Positions 17,898-28,064 of a stretch of 64,000 nucleotides of DNA are shown here, in pieces (position 1 is the first letter of the stretch; each line of letters starts with the position of its first letter). Source of the stretch: Cohnella sp. OV330 (GTDB lineage Bacteria > Bacillota > Bacilli > Paenibacillales > Paenibacillaceae); NCBI RefSeq assembly GCF_900112065.1, contig NZ_FOKE01000002.1, positions 1-64,000 on the forward strand, given 5' to 3'. Under the pieces are notes generated by a model. That model was not told where the DNA came from. It was given only the letters and a program-made list of their open reading frames with translations, and did not search any database. The translations under genes were made by a program, and so were the position numbers.

Positions 17898-20306
17898 TTA
17901 CGCTCGGGCCGAAACCGTATAGGTTCGGCCTTTTTCCGCCGCAATCGTCTGCTCCGGCGCCGCGTCGGCCGTCAACGGCTCGCCGGACCGGGCGCTCAGC
18001 AGCCGGATCGGCTCTTTGTAGGCGACCCGCAGCGGCCGGTCGGAAGTAGAGACGATGCGGGCCATCTCCAGCTTCCCCTGCTCCCACTGCACATCGACGG
18101 TGAAGCCGCCCCTTGCTTTAAGCCCGCTGATCTCGCCCTCCGGCCACGCGTCGGGCAAGGCCGGCAGCAGATCGATCCGATCTTCGTGCGATTGCAGCAG
18201 CATCTCGACGATACCCGCCGCGGCGCCGAAATTGCCGTCGATCTGGAACGGCGGATGCGCGACGAACAGGTTCGCGTACGCGCCGCCCCGATGGAAGTCC
18301 ATGACGCCGTCGTCCTCGACCTGCACCAGCAGACGGCGCACGATATCAAGCGCGCGGTTGCCGTCTCGCAGGCGCGCCCATAACGCGATTTTCCAGCCGA
18401 TGCTCCAGCCCGTGCCTCCGTCTCCCCTCAACTCCAGCGTCCGTCTCGCCGCCTCGTACAGATGCGCCTGCCTGCGCTCGCCCCATGCCGCCCCAGGAAA
18501 AAGGTCGTACAAATGCGACACATGGCGATGCTCCTCGTCCTCGTCGGCAAAATCGTAAAACCACTCCTGAATTTGCCCGCGGCTGCCGATCTTCGTCGCC
18601 GGCAGCTTCTCCAGAACCTCCCGCATCTCCGGCAGAAGGGGCTCCTCGACCCCAAGCCGTCCGGCCGCCTCGATGCAATGGGTCAGAAGCTCGCGAATGA
18701 GGCTGACGTCCATCGTGGAAGAAACGGTAAGCGCCGGCGTTCTGCCGTCGGGCAGCCGGAAGCGGTGCTCCGGAGAAGTAGAGGGATTCGTCATAAATGC
18801 GCCTTGTTCATTCGGCTGTACCCAATCGAGGCAGAACTGCGCCGCCTTTCTGAGCACCGGATAGGCTTTTTCCAGCAAAAACGCTTCATCGTTCGTGAAC
18901 AAGTAATGCTCCCACAGATGCGCGGCGAGCCAGACGCCGCCCATCGGCCAATTCGCCCACAGCGGATTGCCGTCGCCATAATTGCCGGGAGGCGCGGACT
19001 GCCGCCACAAGTCCGAATTGTGATGCGCCGTCCAGCCTCTGCAGCCGTAGTGGACGCGAGCCGTCTCCTCGCCGGTGACGGACAGATCCCGGACGAATTG
19101 CAGCAGCGGCTCGTGGCATTCGCTCAGGTTCGCCGTTTCCGCCAGCCAGTAGTTCATTTGCAAGTTAATGTTGAGCGTATAATTGCAGCTCCAGATCGGC
19201 CGGATATGCCGGTTCCAGATGCCCTGCAAATTGGCCGGCTGCGTGCCCGGACGGGAGGAGGCGAGCAGCAGGTATCTGCCGTATTGCACGAACAGCGCGA
19301 CGAGCTCCGGGTCCTTCGAGCCGTACTGCCGCAGCCGTTCGTCCGTCGCCATCTTTCTTGCCTCTACCGGCAAGGCGGAGCCTAGGCGGAAGCTGACGCG
19401 GCTAAACAACGGCCGGTAATCTTCCTCATGCCGGCGCTTCAACTCCGCGAACGGCCTCGCCATCGCTAGCGCCAGCTGCCGCTCCGCCAGTTCGCCCGGC
19501 GGGTAAGCCGCGCGGTCCGGCATCCGGTCAAAGCCGGCAAAGCTTGTCGCCGCCGCAAAATAAAACACGACCTCCGTCGCTTGCTCGATATGGATGCCCG
19601 TATGATCGACCCTTAGCCTTGCATCGACATCCGTCCGGCAGGCCAGCCGGCCCTCGAACGCGATCGTGCGGCTATCCGCTTCCGCCTCGTACTTGACGGG
19701 CTGCGGATCGTGCACGTAATTCGGGCTTACCTCGTACGGACAATCGCCCCGCACCGCAAAGAAGGCCTCTTCCCCCCCGCCGTCCCGCCAGGCCGTCGTC
19801 GAGCGCAGCGGGCTGTCCAGCCAGGCCTTCAAGGAGAGCTTGCCCGGCTGGCTGACGGCAATGCGGTACGCAAGCACTTGATCGGGGTGCGAGGCCAGCA
19901 GCTCCCGGGTATAGCGGACGCCGCCGATGTCGTACTCGACCGTCGCGCAGGCGTCCTCCAAGTTCAGGGAACGGCGGTAGCCGTCGGCGAAATGGCCGTG
20001 AAAGAAGCGAATATGCCAGTCGCCCAGCGGCATGTAGGCCTGCGTATATGGTCCCATCATGCCCGCTTTGCTCAGCCGCTCGGCATCCTCGTAGCGCTCC
20101 TCCAGCACGGCCCGACGTACTTCGGTGAGCGCCTGCAGCGCCCGCGGATTGTTCCAGTCGCGCGGATAGCCCGACCATAGCGTATCCTCGTTCAGACAGA
20201 CGCGCTCCTGCTCGATGCCGCCGAAGACCATGCCGCCGAGCCTGCCGTTGCCGACCGGCAAAGCCTCGGTCCACGCTTCGGCGGGCCGGTTATAGATCAG
20301 CTCCAT
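17898..20306 (-). CDS. GH95 family alpha-L-fucosidase
   Basis: The 802-residue product matches glycoside hydrolase family 95: the start [44 protein letters not shown] and the active-site region with [18 protein letters not shown]. The inverting catalytic machinery of the family cleaves alpha-1,2-L-fucosyl (or related galactosyl) ends. There is no signal peptide, so it acts on imported oligosaccharides. It is the last gene of the operon that includes GH29, an oxidoreductase and an ABC importer. The start at 20306 lies 21 bases after the preceding stop. Confidence 0.92.
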   Translation of the reverse strand: MELIYNRPAEAWTEALPVGNGRLGGMVFGGIEQERVCLNEDTLWSGYPRDWNNPRALQALTEVRRAVLEERYEDAERLSKAGMMGPYTQAYMPLGDWHIRFFHGHFADGYRRSLNLEDACATVEYDIGGVRYTRELLASHPDQVLAYRIAVSQPGKLSLKAWLDSPLRSTTAWRDGGGEEAFFAVRGDCPYEVSPNYVHDPQPVKYEAEADSRTIAFEGRLACRTDVDARLRVDHTGIHIEQATEVVFYFAAATSFAGFDRMPDRAAYPPGELAERQLALAMARPFAELKRRHEEDYRPLFSRVSFRLGSALPVEARKMATDERLRQYGSKDPELVALFVQYGRYLLLASSRPGTQPANLQGIWNRHIRPIWSCNYTLNINLQMNYWLAETANLSECHEPLLQFVRDLSVTGEETARVHYGCRGWTAHHNSDLWRQSAPPGNYGDGNPLWANWPMGGVWLAAHLWEHYLFTNDEAFLLEKAYPVLRKAAQFCLDWVQPNEQGAFMTNPSTSPEHRFRLPDGRTPALTVSSTMDVSLIRELLTHCIEAAGRLGVEEPLLPEMREVLEKLPATKIGSRGQIQEWFYDFADEDEEHRHVSHLYDLFPGAAWGERRQAHLYEAARRTLELRGDGGTGWSIGWKIALWARLRDGNRALDIVRRLLVQVEDDGVMDFHRGGAYANLFVAHPPFQIDGNFGAAAGIVEMLLQSHEDRIDLLPALPDAWPEGEISGLKARGGFTVDVQWEQGKLEMARIVSTSDRPLRVAYKEPIRLLSARSGEPLTADAAPEQTIAAEKGRTYTVSARA

Positions 20307-20327
20307 CCGATCATGCCCCCGTTCGTA

Positions 20328-21401
20328 TTACAGTCCGTAAGCTTCGATGACCTCGGCCATCTTGACCGGCTGCCCGCTTCGCTGAACGCTTCGGGTCATC
20401 GCTTCCATGAATGCCAGCGTCTGAACGGCTTCCCGTGCGTCGGGCAGCGGCGTCTCCCCCCGATCCAGGCAATCGGCGAAATATTCGATATAGTTCTGGT
20501 ACTCCCCGGCATGGTGGCTCTTATTTTCGAAACGGAAATAGTAGGGCTCCTTGTCGTCGAAGGTATGCACCTTCGGCCCCTCTCCGGCAAAATTCGTATA
20601 ATAGGTCAGGTTCGAATACTCGGCGCGCGTCGAGCCTTCCGTGCCGCGAAGGACGCAGCCGATCTGCGATTGCGCATGCTGCCCCAGCGTCGGCAGCGCA
20701 TAATCTCCTGCCATCGTGGCGATTTGCCCCGCTTCGTTGCGGGCGACGAAGCGCAGCGAATCCCACGCCTCAAGTCCGAACGCCTTCGTATTGGCGCTCG
20801 TCAATGCGAAGCCGGACACCTCCGACGCGTCGGGGAGGTACCACCGCACGAGATCGACCGCATGAATCATGAAGCCGTAAAACCAGCTGAAGCTCTTCTG
20901 CCTGCTCCAGCCTTTATCCAGAAACCAGCGCCCGTCCGTAATGTAATGCGCCTCCACGACCGACAGCTCGCCGTGCCTGCCGGCTTCGAAATCACGGCGC
21001 TGATGGAGCATCGGCTCGAAATAACGGGTGCTCTGCCCGATAAAGAGCTTGCGGTCCGTTTGATTCATGACGGCAAGCAGCTTTGCGGCGTCGTCAAGCG
21101 AAGGCAGCACAGGCTTCGTGCAGATCGCATGCTTGCCGGCCTCGACCGCCTGCTTGATATGCGTAAAGTGAAGCTGGTCCGGCGTATAGATCGCGATGAC
21201 GTCGATCTCGGCGTTCGCAAGCATCTCCTCGTAAGAGGTCGTCCAGTTATGAAAATCGAATTCCTGCGCCCGTTGACGGCACAGCGCTTCGTTCAAATCG
21301 CAAACTTGCGCCAGCTCCCACCGCTCGCTTTGCAGCGCGGCCGACATAATGCTGCGGCCTTCGCCCAGGCCGATGACGCCCATCCGGTATTTCTTTTTCA
21401 T
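20328..21401 (-). CDS. Gfo/Idh/MocA family oxidoreductase
   Basis: The 357-residue product has an N-terminal Rossmann fold (MKKKYRMGVIGLGEGRSIMS) and the family signature EAGKHAICTKPVLPSLDDA near residue 90-108, with the Lys-Pro that lines the nicotinamide site. Such enzymes oxidise or reduce sugars with NAD(P). Placement between two fucosidase genes suggests it acts on fucose or on the sugar released with it, but the substrate is inferred. The open frame runs up to 22010 through the GH29 gene in another frame; the ATG at 21401 with GAAGGAGAAG is the real start. Confidence 0.9.
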   Translation of the reverse strand: MKKKYRMGVIGLGEGRSIMSAALQSERWELAQVCDLNEALCRQRAQEFDFHNWTTSYEEMLANAEIDVIAIYTPDQLHFTHIKQAVEAGKHAICTKPVLPSLDDAAKLLAVMNQTDRKLFIGQSTRYFEPMLHQRRDFEAGRHGELSVVEAHYITDGRWFLDKGWSRQKSFSWFYGFMIHAVDLVRWYLPDASEVSGFALTSANTKAFGLEAWDSLRFVARNEAGQIATMAGDYALPTLGQHAQSQIGCVLRGTEGSTRAEYSNLTYYTNFAGEGPKVHTFDDKEPYYFRFENKSHHAGEYQNYIEYFADCLDRGETPLPDAREAVQTLAFMEAMTRSVQRSGQPVKMAEVIEAYGL

Positions 21402-21430
21402 CGCGATCTTCTCCTTCTCGTTGGTTGCCG

Positions 21431-22780
21431 CTAGCTTTTCAAAAACAGCTCGATGACCGGAATCGCCGCCTTCGGCTTCTTGACCGGAAGCTGCAGCGTC
21501 AGCATGTTGGCCGGACGCCCCTCGTCGAACGCGCCCGCCTCGATCGTCAGCTTCTTCTCGCCTTCCGCCATGCGGATCTCCGAAGCGTCGTCCAGCAGCT
21601 GGGCGTACTCGACAAGTCCCGAGAAATTCGCCAGATGAAGCTGCTTGAACGGCCACGCGAACAGATGCAGGTACAGCCGATTCGTCTTCGGGTTGTAGGT
21701 GAACCTGCAATCCTCCGGGCACGTCGGTAGATGGGGCGGCGCAGCCGTGCAGCCGTGAATGGCGCGCGCGTGCTTCCTCATCCAGACGCCGATCTCCTCC
21801 AGCCGCTCTACGGCCCGCTCGTCCAACTCGCCGCGGGCGTTGGGGCCGACGTTCAGCAGAAAGTTGCCTCCCTTGCTCACCGTGTCGATCAGCATGCGCA
21901 GGATTTGCTCCGCGCTCTTCCAGGATTCCTCGTCCCGGTAATACCCCCAAGAACCGCTGAACGTGTGACAAGCCTCCCACAGCACGGGCTTTCCGTCGAT
22001 CTTGATCCACTCCCGCGGCTGATACTGCTCCGGCGTCGTGATGTCTCCCGGCACGCCCAGCCGATCGTTAATCAGCGTATTCGGCTGAAGCGAACGGACC
22101 ATGTCCACGAATCGCTCGCTTTGCCATTCGTCCTTGCCTTTTCCCGGGAAGCCTTCTTCCTGCGGAATCGAGAAATCGAGGAACAACACGTCGATGTCGC
22201 CATACTCCGTCAACAGCTCCCTTGTCTGGCCGTGCATATAGTCGACATAGTTCTGCCAGTTCCGCTGCGCATCCCGCGCGACGTATTCCTGGTCGTAGCG
22301 CATCGGATGCTTGACGTCCACCGTATAGTCGGGATGGTGCCAATCCAGCAGCGAATAGTACAGACCGGTGCGAATGCCTTCCGCGCGGAACGCCTCCAGC
22401 ATCGGCCGCAGCAGATCCTTGCCGCAAGACGTATTGGTCGCCTTGTAGTCGGTCAATTTGGAATCCCACAGGCAGAAGCCCTCGTGGTGCTTGGCCGTCA
22501 CCACCATATATTTCATCCCGGCATCGCCCGCCAGCTTCGCCCATTTCGCCGGATCGTACAGATCGGGATCGAAATGCCGGAAATATTTCTCGTAGGCCTC
22601 GTTGCTCATAAACTCCCGTGATCGCATCCATTCGTGGCGCGCCCCCAGCGCGTACAAGCCCCAGTGAATGTACAAGCCGAACCGGGCTTCCGTGAACCAC
22701 TCGCTGCGCGGATCGTGGGCCATCGAGACTGACTGCTTTCGAGCCGTTGTTTCGCCCGATCGTGAGCTGTCCTGCGTCAC
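21431..22780 (-). CDS. GH29 family alpha-L-fucosidase
   Basis: The 449-residue product matches glycoside hydrolase family 29: WFTEARFGLYIHWGLYAL, YMVVTAKHHEGFCLWDS, and YGDIDVLFLDFSIPQ, where the family nucleophile is an Asp in the LWLD-like strand (here LFLD). Retaining cleavage of alpha-L-fucosides is expected. There is no signal peptide, so it is intracellular. A GTG start at 22780 with GAGGAGG ten bases upstream is used. GH29 and GH95 together would cover alpha-1,3/1,4- and alpha-1,2-linked fucose. Confidence 0.9.
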   Translation of the reverse strand: MTQDSSRSGETTARKQSVSMAHDPRSEWFTEARFGLYIHWGLYALGARHEWMRSREFMSNEAYEKYFRHFDPDLYDPAKWAKLAGDAGMKYMVVTAKHHEGFCLWDSKLTDYKATNTSCGKDLLRPMLEAFRAEGIRTGLYYSLLDWHHPDYTVDVKHPMRYDQEYVARDAQRNWQNYVDYMHGQTRELLTEYGDIDVLFLDFSIPQEEGFPGKGKDEWQSERFVDMVRSLQPNTLINDRLGVPGDITTPEQYQPREWIKIDGKPVLWEACHTFSGSWGYYRDEESWKSAEQILRMLIDTVSKGGNFLLNVGPNARGELDERAVERLEEIGVWMRKHARAIHGCTAAPPHLPTCPEDCRFTYNPKTNRLYLHLFAWPFKQLHLANFSGLVEYAQLLDDASEIRMAEGEKKLTIEAGAFDEGRPANMLTLQLPVKKPKAAIPVIELFLKS

Positions 22781-22808
22781 TTTTTTCGCGCCTCCTCTTA
22801 ACCTGGAT

Positions 22809-23630
22809 TCAACCTTTGACCGAACCGGCCGTCATGCCGGAGATGATGAACCGCTGGCCGAGCAAATAAATGACGATGACCGGCAGCGTCGTCAGCACGA
22901 TGTCCGCCGACACGAGGTTCCAGTTGACCTGGAAGCGGCCGAAGAAATTGTATACGGCCAGCGTCATCGGCCATTTTTCCGAATGGTTCAGAAAGTACAG
23001 CGGATGGATAAAGTCGCTCCACGCGCCCATAAAGTTCAATATCGCCACCGTCACCAGCACCGGCGTCAGCAGCGGCAGGACGACCGTGAGGAACAGGCGG
23101 ATCGGCGAGCAGCCGTCGACGATTCCCGCTTCGTCCAGCTCGCGAGGGACGCCGCCGACGAAGCCGTAGATCAGGAACACGCTGAACGGAATGCTGGACG
23201 CCGCGAGCATAAGAACGATGCCGAACTGCGTATTGACCAGATGCGTCCACTGCATCACCTTCATCAAGGTGACGAAGTTGGTCGGCATCGCGATGCCCAT
23301 GATCAAATAAAAGTACGTCGCCTTGTTCAGCCTCGTTCGGTTGCGCGACAAGACGTAGGCGGCCAGCGAAGCGAGCAGAATGCTGCCGACGGTCGCCCCG
23401 CAGGCGTACAGCAGACTGTTGAAAAACGACTGGATCAGCTTCCCGTCCTTGATCACGACCGAATAGTTCGACCACTGGAACGCCTTCGGCAGCGACATAT
23501 TCATGCCGTTCGCTTCGGCCTTTGTCTTCATGGAGTTGACGGCGACGAGCAGCAGCGGAATAAACATCATGGCGCTCAGTATCCAGGCAAACGCATTGCG
23601 GAGCGCGGGCAATAGGGCCCTGTTCATCAT
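22809..23630 (-). CDS. ABC sugar importer permease (MalG type)
   Basis: The 273-residue product is a six-span permease of the carbohydrate uptake family 1. The EAA loop that docks the ATPase is visible as ELDEAGIVDGCSPIRLFLTV (about residues 170-190). Its ATG overlaps the stop of the partner permease by four bases (ATGA type), with GAGGGGG upstream. It brings fucosylated oligosaccharides across the membrane together with the neighbouring permease and binding protein, by context. Confidence 0.92.
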   Translation of the reverse strand: MMNRALLPALRNAFAWILSAMMFIPLLLVAVNSMKTKAEANGMNMSLPKAFQWSNYSVVIKDGKLIQSFFNSLLYACGATVGSILLASLAAYVLSRNRTRLNKATYFYLIMGIAMPTNFVTLMKVMQWTHLVNTQFGIVLMLAASSIPFSVFLIYGFVGGVPRELDEAGIVDGCSPIRLFLTVVLPLLTPVLVTVAILNFMGAWSDFIHPLYFLNHSEKWPMTLAVYNFFGRFQVNWNLVSADIVLTTLPVIVIYLLGQRFIISGMTAGSVKG

Positions 23631-24499
23631 CGTTCGTCCCCCTCCCTCGACATCAGGCGTACGACGAAGTAGCCGAGCGCCGTCATGACGACGAACAGGA
23701 CGGAGGACAGCGCCGTGCCCATACCGTAGTTACCGTTGGAAAACTCTTTGAAAATCGCCGTATACATGACGTCCGTCGCGTATCCCGGTCCTCCGTTCGT
23801 CAATACGTAGACCGCCTCGAACACCTTCAGGCCGTGCAGCAAGTTCAGCACCGTCGTAACGACAAGCGCCGGAACGAGGAGCGGAATCGTAATGCGCCGC
23901 AGCTTCTGCCAGAAGTTCGCGCCGTCGATGGCAGCGGCCTCGTAATAGGTTTTGTCGATCGATTGGAGGCCGGCCAGCAGAATGATCATAATGTAGCCGA
24001 CGCCTTTCCAGACGTCCACGGCAATGATCGACTTGAAAGCCCAGCTCAGGTCGGTCAGCCACTTCTGCGCCATAAAATCGAGGCCGATCGCCCGCAGCGA
24101 TTCGTTCAACAGCCCCGTGGCCGGATTCAAAATCGATTTGAAGATCAGTCCGACGACGAGCATCGGGAGGATGGAGGGCATGAACAGCATGACGCGGTGA
24201 AGCCCCTTCGCCCGGATGCCGTCGTTCAGCATGATCGCGAAGAGCAAGCCGAGCGCCGTCTTGAGCACGACCGTGCTGACGGTGAACACGAGCGTATTTT
24301 CGATGTAGCTCAGATATTTCGCGTCTCCGGAGAAGATTTTCGCCAGATTGTCGAAGCCGATGTAACGAATCTCGTCCGAGTAGCTGTTCCAGTCGGTGAA
24401 CGAGTAGTAAATGCCCATAAGACCCGGTACGACGAAAAATACCGAATAGACGACCAAGGCCGCGATGCCGAAATAAAACGGATACATGGCGCGATTCAT
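23627..24499 (-). CDS. ABC sugar importer permease (MalF type)
   Basis: The 290-residue product has six hydrophobic segments and the EAA loop YYEAAAIDGANFWQKLRRIT (about residues 200-220), typical of MalF/UgpA-type permeases. The ATG at 24499 is chosen because AGGGGA precedes it; an in-frame GTG at 24514 is also possible. A hairpin terminator separates it from the binding-protein gene upstream, so the permeases should be made in smaller amounts than the binding protein. Confidence 0.92.
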   Translation of the reverse strand: MNRAMYPFYFGIAALVVYSVFFVVPGLMGIYYSFTDWNSYSDEIRYIGFDNLAKIFSGDAKYLSYIENTLVFTVSTVVLKTALGLLFAIMLNDGIRAKGLHRVMLFMPSILPMLVVGLIFKSILNPATGLLNESLRAIGLDFMAQKWLTDLSWAFKSIIAVDVWKGVGYIMIILLAGLQSIDKTYYEAAAIDGANFWQKLRRITIPLLVPALVVTTVLNLLHGLKVFEAVYVLTNGGPGYATDVMYTAIFKEFSNGNYGMGTALSSVLFVVMTALGYFVVRLMSREGDER

Positions 24500-24524
24500 C
24501 GCAATTCCCCTCACTTCCCCTTAG

Positions 24525-24566
24525 AATAAAAATTGGCAACGGCCGTTTCCGCAGCCATTGCCAACC
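24525..24566 (-). terminator. Intra-operon terminator between binding protein and permeases
   Basis: On the minus strand a stem of GTTGGCAATGGC against GCCGTTGCCAA is followed by TTTTTATT. It lies just past the binding-protein stop and right before the first permease, a common way to make excess binding protein from one promoter. Confidence 0.75.
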
Positions 24567-24588
24567 CCGATTCCTGCCGGTCCGGCGA

Positions 24589-25947
24589 CTATTTCCAGTT
24601 CGGATCCTTGGCCACCTTGGCCATGTCCGCGCGGCGCTGGTCGATGCTTTTGAGCACGTCGATCGGCTGAATGGCGCCCGACAGCATCGAGACGATATCT
24701 TTGCCGATGTCCATCCATTGCGGGTTCACGTAGTTGACGTAGTCTTGAATGTCCGTCCCGCGCTCCGGATAGCTGCTGAACAGCTTTTGCTGCTCTTCGG
24801 TATATTTGTTCTTCAGGTCCGGGAAATTCAAGTTGGAGATCGTCGGATCGTTGTCGAGCATGAACTGCAGGTTTTCCTGCTTCGTCAGGAAGTTGAAGTA
24901 CTGCTTCGCCTCGTCGATGTGCTTCGAGCCGGAATAAATAAACTTGCTCGGGCCGCCCGGATTGATGTAGTATATCTGGTTGTCCGTCAGCGGGATCGGG
25001 AAGAAGCCGATGTCTTCGACTTTATACTCCGGATATTGTCCCGCAAGCTCCGTCGCGACGCTCTGCGCCACGAGACTCATCCCGAATTCGCCGCTGCCCA
25101 GCTTGGCGACCGTATCGGAGCCGGTGTCGGAAAGCGTGTTGTCGCCGAAGAAGCCTAGATCATACATTTCTTTCAGCTGCGTCATGGAATCCAGCATCGC
25201 CTTGCTATCCACGAACTTCTTTTTGTTCTGGTTCAGATCGTCGTACAGATTCGGCTCGAGCTTGTCGTAGTTCGGTCCGGGCTCGGCGAACCACAGCACA
25301 TGGTGCCATCCGTCGGCGATCGGCTCGTAGATCGGCGTGACGCCGTCTTTCTGAATTTTCAATGCCGCGTTTTTGAATTCCTCGTACGTTTTCGGAATTT
25401 CCAGGCCCAGCTTGCTGAACAGTTTTTTGTTATACGCGACCACGAAGCTGCTGTACGTGTCCCAGATCGTAAGCGCATACACTTTGCCGTTTGCGGTTAG
25501 CTGCTCGACGGACAATGGATCTTCGCGCTTCACCCATTCCTGGTCGCTAAGGTCGACGGCGTTTTTCTCGACGTTGTAGTTCATCGTGATCTCGCTGTAG
25601 CCGCTTTGTCCGCCGAAAATGTCCGGGCCTTCGCCGGCGTTCAGCTTCGTTTTCAGCACGTTGAAATATTGGTCGGAAGGCACGATCTGATAATCGATTT
25701 TAATGCCCGTTTCCTCTTCGAACTTTTTCGCCAGCTCCATTTCCGAATCCTTGATCCAGCCTTGGCTCGCCATATATGTCAGCGTCACGTTCTTTTTGCC
25801 GCCGCCCTGCGCGGAAGTTCCGCTTGCCCCGGCGGACGGAGAAGCGCTGCCGCCGCTCGCTTCCTTGTCGTTATTGCTGCCGCAGCCGGCCAGTACGACC
25901 GACATCGCGACGGATACGGAAAGCAAGGTCATCGTCCACTTTTTCAT
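24589..25947 (-). CDS. Extracellular sugar-binding lipoprotein
   Basis: The 452-residue product has a lipoprotein signal (VAMSVVLAGCGS) followed by a Ser/Gly/Ala linker and a family 1 extracellular solute-binding fold (KNVTLTYMASQGWIKDSEME, EETGIKIDYQIVPSDQ). It is tethered outside the membrane and hands substrate to the two permeases. The operon has no ATPase gene, so a shared MsmX-like ATPase probably powers it. The ATG has an AAGGGGGG ribosome binding site. It is divergent from the sensor kinase gene, which likely controls it. Confidence 0.92.
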   Translation of the reverse strand: MKKWTMTLLSVSVAMSVVLAGCGSNNDKEASGGSASPSAGASGTSAQGGGKKNVTLTYMASQGWIKDSEMELAKKFEEETGIKIDYQIVPSDQYFNVLKTKLNAGEGPDIFGGQSGYSEITMNYNVEKNAVDLSDQEWVKREDPLSVEQLTANGKVYALTIWDTYSSFVVAYNKKLFSKLGLEIPKTYEEFKNAALKIQKDGVTPIYEPIADGWHHVLWFAEPGPNYDKLEPNLYDDLNQNKKKFVDSKAMLDSMTQLKEMYDLGFFGDNTLSDTGSDTVAKLGSGEFGMSLVAQSVATELAGQYPEYKVEDIGFFPIPLTDNQIYYINPGGPSKFIYSGSKHIDEAKQYFNFLTKQENLQFMLDNDPTISNLNFPDLKNKYTEEQQKLFSSYPERGTDIQDYVNYVNPQWMDIGKDIVSMLSGAIQPIDVLKSIDQRRADMAKVAKDPNWK

Positions 25948-26060
25948 CCGAAAAGTCCCCCCTTGTTTGGCTTAAGGCTTGTTCATTCATCGATGATACT
26001 TTAAGTATACTGAGCTGCGTTTTTTCCTCCATAGAATAATCGGTTCAAAACTTGTCTGTA

Positions 26061-26097
26061 TTTAACCGCTTACATTTCGATGAGGTTAGGCTATAAT
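26061..26097 (+). promoter_or_regulatory. cre-like site overlapping promoter of the kinase gene
   Basis: TTTAACCGCTTACA (26061-26074) matches the CcpA cre consensus TGWAANCGNTNWCA at 13 of 14 positions (second base T instead of G). It overlaps a weak -35 (TTACAT, 26070-26075), which is 16 bases from a perfect TATAAT (26092-26097). CcpA binding here would repress the regulator genes when better carbon sources are present. This is a match by eye, without binding data. Confidence 0.45.
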
Positions 26098-26141
26098 TTA
26101 ATTGCGCTTGGCCCAGTATGGAAGCTTAGGAGTACGAGAGC

Positions 26142-28058
26142 ATGTTTAAAAGCATGAAAACGGCTTTGTTCCTGACGTATTCCGCCATTATCCTGATCGT
26201 GTTCGCGACGCTCGTTCTTTTCTTCAATTCCTGGTCGACCCGTCAACTGCGGGGACAGGCCATGAGCACGCTCGAAAGCTTCGGCGTTTCGATCCAGGAC
26301 CAGCTCGACCAGCAGATCGAGCAGTTGAACCGGGTTTCCCTGAACGTGATGTACTCCAATCTGGTCAAGGCGCGCTTCGCCAGTTATATGGCCGGCGGCA
26401 ACGGGCAAGACGGCAATGGGCAAGACGGCGGCTCTCCGGACGGGAGAGGCACGGCCCAAGCGATGCCGACGCACGATTCCGGTACGGATTCTGCCGCACA
26501 GCAGCGTATTCGGCAGAACGACGACGCCAAGGTGCTCACGGACGCGCTGACCGCCATTATCGGGCCTTCCCGGCTGGTCGAGCAAATCTACTTATATTCC
26601 TTCAACGGCCGATATTACGGAACCGGCTTCGACAACCGGGAACAAAGCTATCGACCGGAGGAAACGCCGTTTATCGAGCGGCTGATGCAGGGGCAGCCCG
26701 GCAAGCTCGTCTCCGATCCGAAGCTGGATCTGCAGTTGTCCAAATATTATTCTTCCGCGGACGGAAGGTACTCCATCTCGCTCTACCGGCTGCTGTACGA
26801 CGAATACAACGTGCCGATCGGGGCCATCGAAGTCAAGCAATACGCGTACCGCATTCTGGCAAGCGCCGCGGATTTCGAGAGCGACAATCCGTATAACGGA
26901 CATATTTACATCCTTAATCGGGACGGTCGGATCATCTATCCGTTCGAGCACGACGACAAGCGGGATGAAGCGTTTCGCAGCCTGATCGACCCGTTGGGCA
27001 AGGACGCCGACGCGAACGCCAACTTTCCTTTCAACGATCCCGTCACGTCCGAGAAGCAGTTGCTGTCGTTGCACTATTCGGCGTCGACAGGGTGGTATAC
27101 GATTCTGACCACTTCGGAGAGCGACCTGTTCCGGCCGCTCAAGAAATTTACGTTTCAGTTGTTCGGTACCTCCTTCGTGCTACTTGCGCTCGGCATCGGC
27201 CTCTCCTTCTATGCGGCCAACAAGATTACGTTTCCGATCTACCGGATTCGGCGCGCGGTGCGCAACTTCTCGTTCGAGCATATCGGCTCCAACATTATCG
27301 CCCAGCAGAAAATGAAAAGCGGCTTCATCGAGCTGGACGAGCTGCACGACGCGTTCCAGCGCATGAGCGAGCGGCTGAAGCAATCGCTGGACCATCTGCT
27401 GCTGGCCGAAGCGCAGAGCCTGCAATCGCAGCTCAACGCCCTGCAGACGCAGATGAATCCGCACTTTTTGTACAATACGCTGACCAATCTTCAAGAAATG
27501 GCCGAACAGCGCATGAACGAGCCGCTGATCGCGACGATCGAGCATATGTCCGACGGCTTGCGGTACATCACCTCGAAGGAACGGCAGGTACCGCTGCGGG
27601 ACGAGTTGACGCACACGATGAATTATTTGGAAATCAATAAGGTGCGGTTCGGAGACCGATTGACTTACCGGGTTGCGGTGCCGGAGGAAATGATGGCGCA
27701 GATGGTGCCCAAGCTGGCCGTGCAGCCGTTGGCCGAAAACAGCATTAAATTCGGCATGTCCCACGCGCCGCCCTGGCGGATCGATATCATCGGCACAATG
27801 ACCGACGCCGGCTGGCAGATCGAAGTGAGGGATGACGGCGGCGGCTTCGAGCCGGACAAGCTCGCGCAACTCCATGCCAGACTGGCCTCGCTGGAGCAGG
27901 CAAGCAGCCTCCCGGCGTTGGAGCTGAACGGCATGGGCCTGCTCAACATTTATTTAAGATTGAAGCTGATATACGGCGAGAGCAAAATCTTCGAAATCCG
28001 TAACCTTCCGGAGGGCGGTGCGTCCGTACGCATCGGAGGGCTGCTGCACAAGGAGTGA
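26142..28058 (+). CDS. YesM-type membrane sensor histidine kinase
   Basis: The 638-residue product has a membrane segment near the start (TALFLTYSAIILIVFATLVL), an outside sensing region to about residue 345, a second membrane segment (FQLFGTSFVLLALGIGLSFY), a HAMP-like linker, the His-kinase box with the phospho-acceptor His in QMNPHFLYNTL and an ATPase domain (LAVQPLAENSIKFGM). This is the YesM/LytS-related class that usually pairs with AraC-type regulators and controls sugar ABC importers. It is transcribed away from the fucoside operon and followed after 6 bases by its response regulator. Confidence 0.93.
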   Translation: MFKSMKTALFLTYSAIILIVFATLVLFFNSWSTRQLRGQAMSTLESFGVSIQDQLDQQIEQLNRVSLNVMYSNLVKARFASYMAGGNGQDGNGQDGGSPDGRGTAQAMPTHDSGTDSAAQQRIRQNDDAKVLTDALTAIIGPSRLVEQIYLYSFNGRYYGTGFDNREQSYRPEETPFIERLMQGQPGKLVSDPKLDLQLSKYYSSADGRYSISLYRLLYDEYNVPIGAIEVKQYAYRILASAADFESDNPYNGHIYILNRDGRIIYPFEHDDKRDEAFRSLIDPLGKDADANANFPFNDPVTSEKQLLSLHYSASTGWYTILTTSESDLFRPLKKFTFQLFGTSFVLLALGIGLSFYAANKITFPIYRIRRAVRNFSFEHIGSNIIAQQKMKSGFIELDELHDAFQRMSERLKQSLDHLLLAEAQSLQSQLNALQTQMNPHFLYNTLTNLQEMAEQRMNEPLIATIEHMSDGLRYITSKERQVPLRDELTHTMNYLEINKVRFGDRLTYRVAVPEEMMAQMVPKLAVQPLAENSIKFGMSHAPPWRIDIIGTMTDAGWQIEVRDDGGGFEPDKLAQLHARLASLEQASSLPALELNGMGLLNIYLRLKLIYGESKIFEIRNLPEGGASVRIGGLLHKE

Positions 28059-28064
28059 TTCGGC

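Noticed and set aside
20328..22010. 560-codon frame as a longer oxidoreductase
   Set aside because: The upstream 203 codons lie inside the GH29 gene in another frame; the ATG at 21401 has a good ribosome binding site and the expected Rossmann start.
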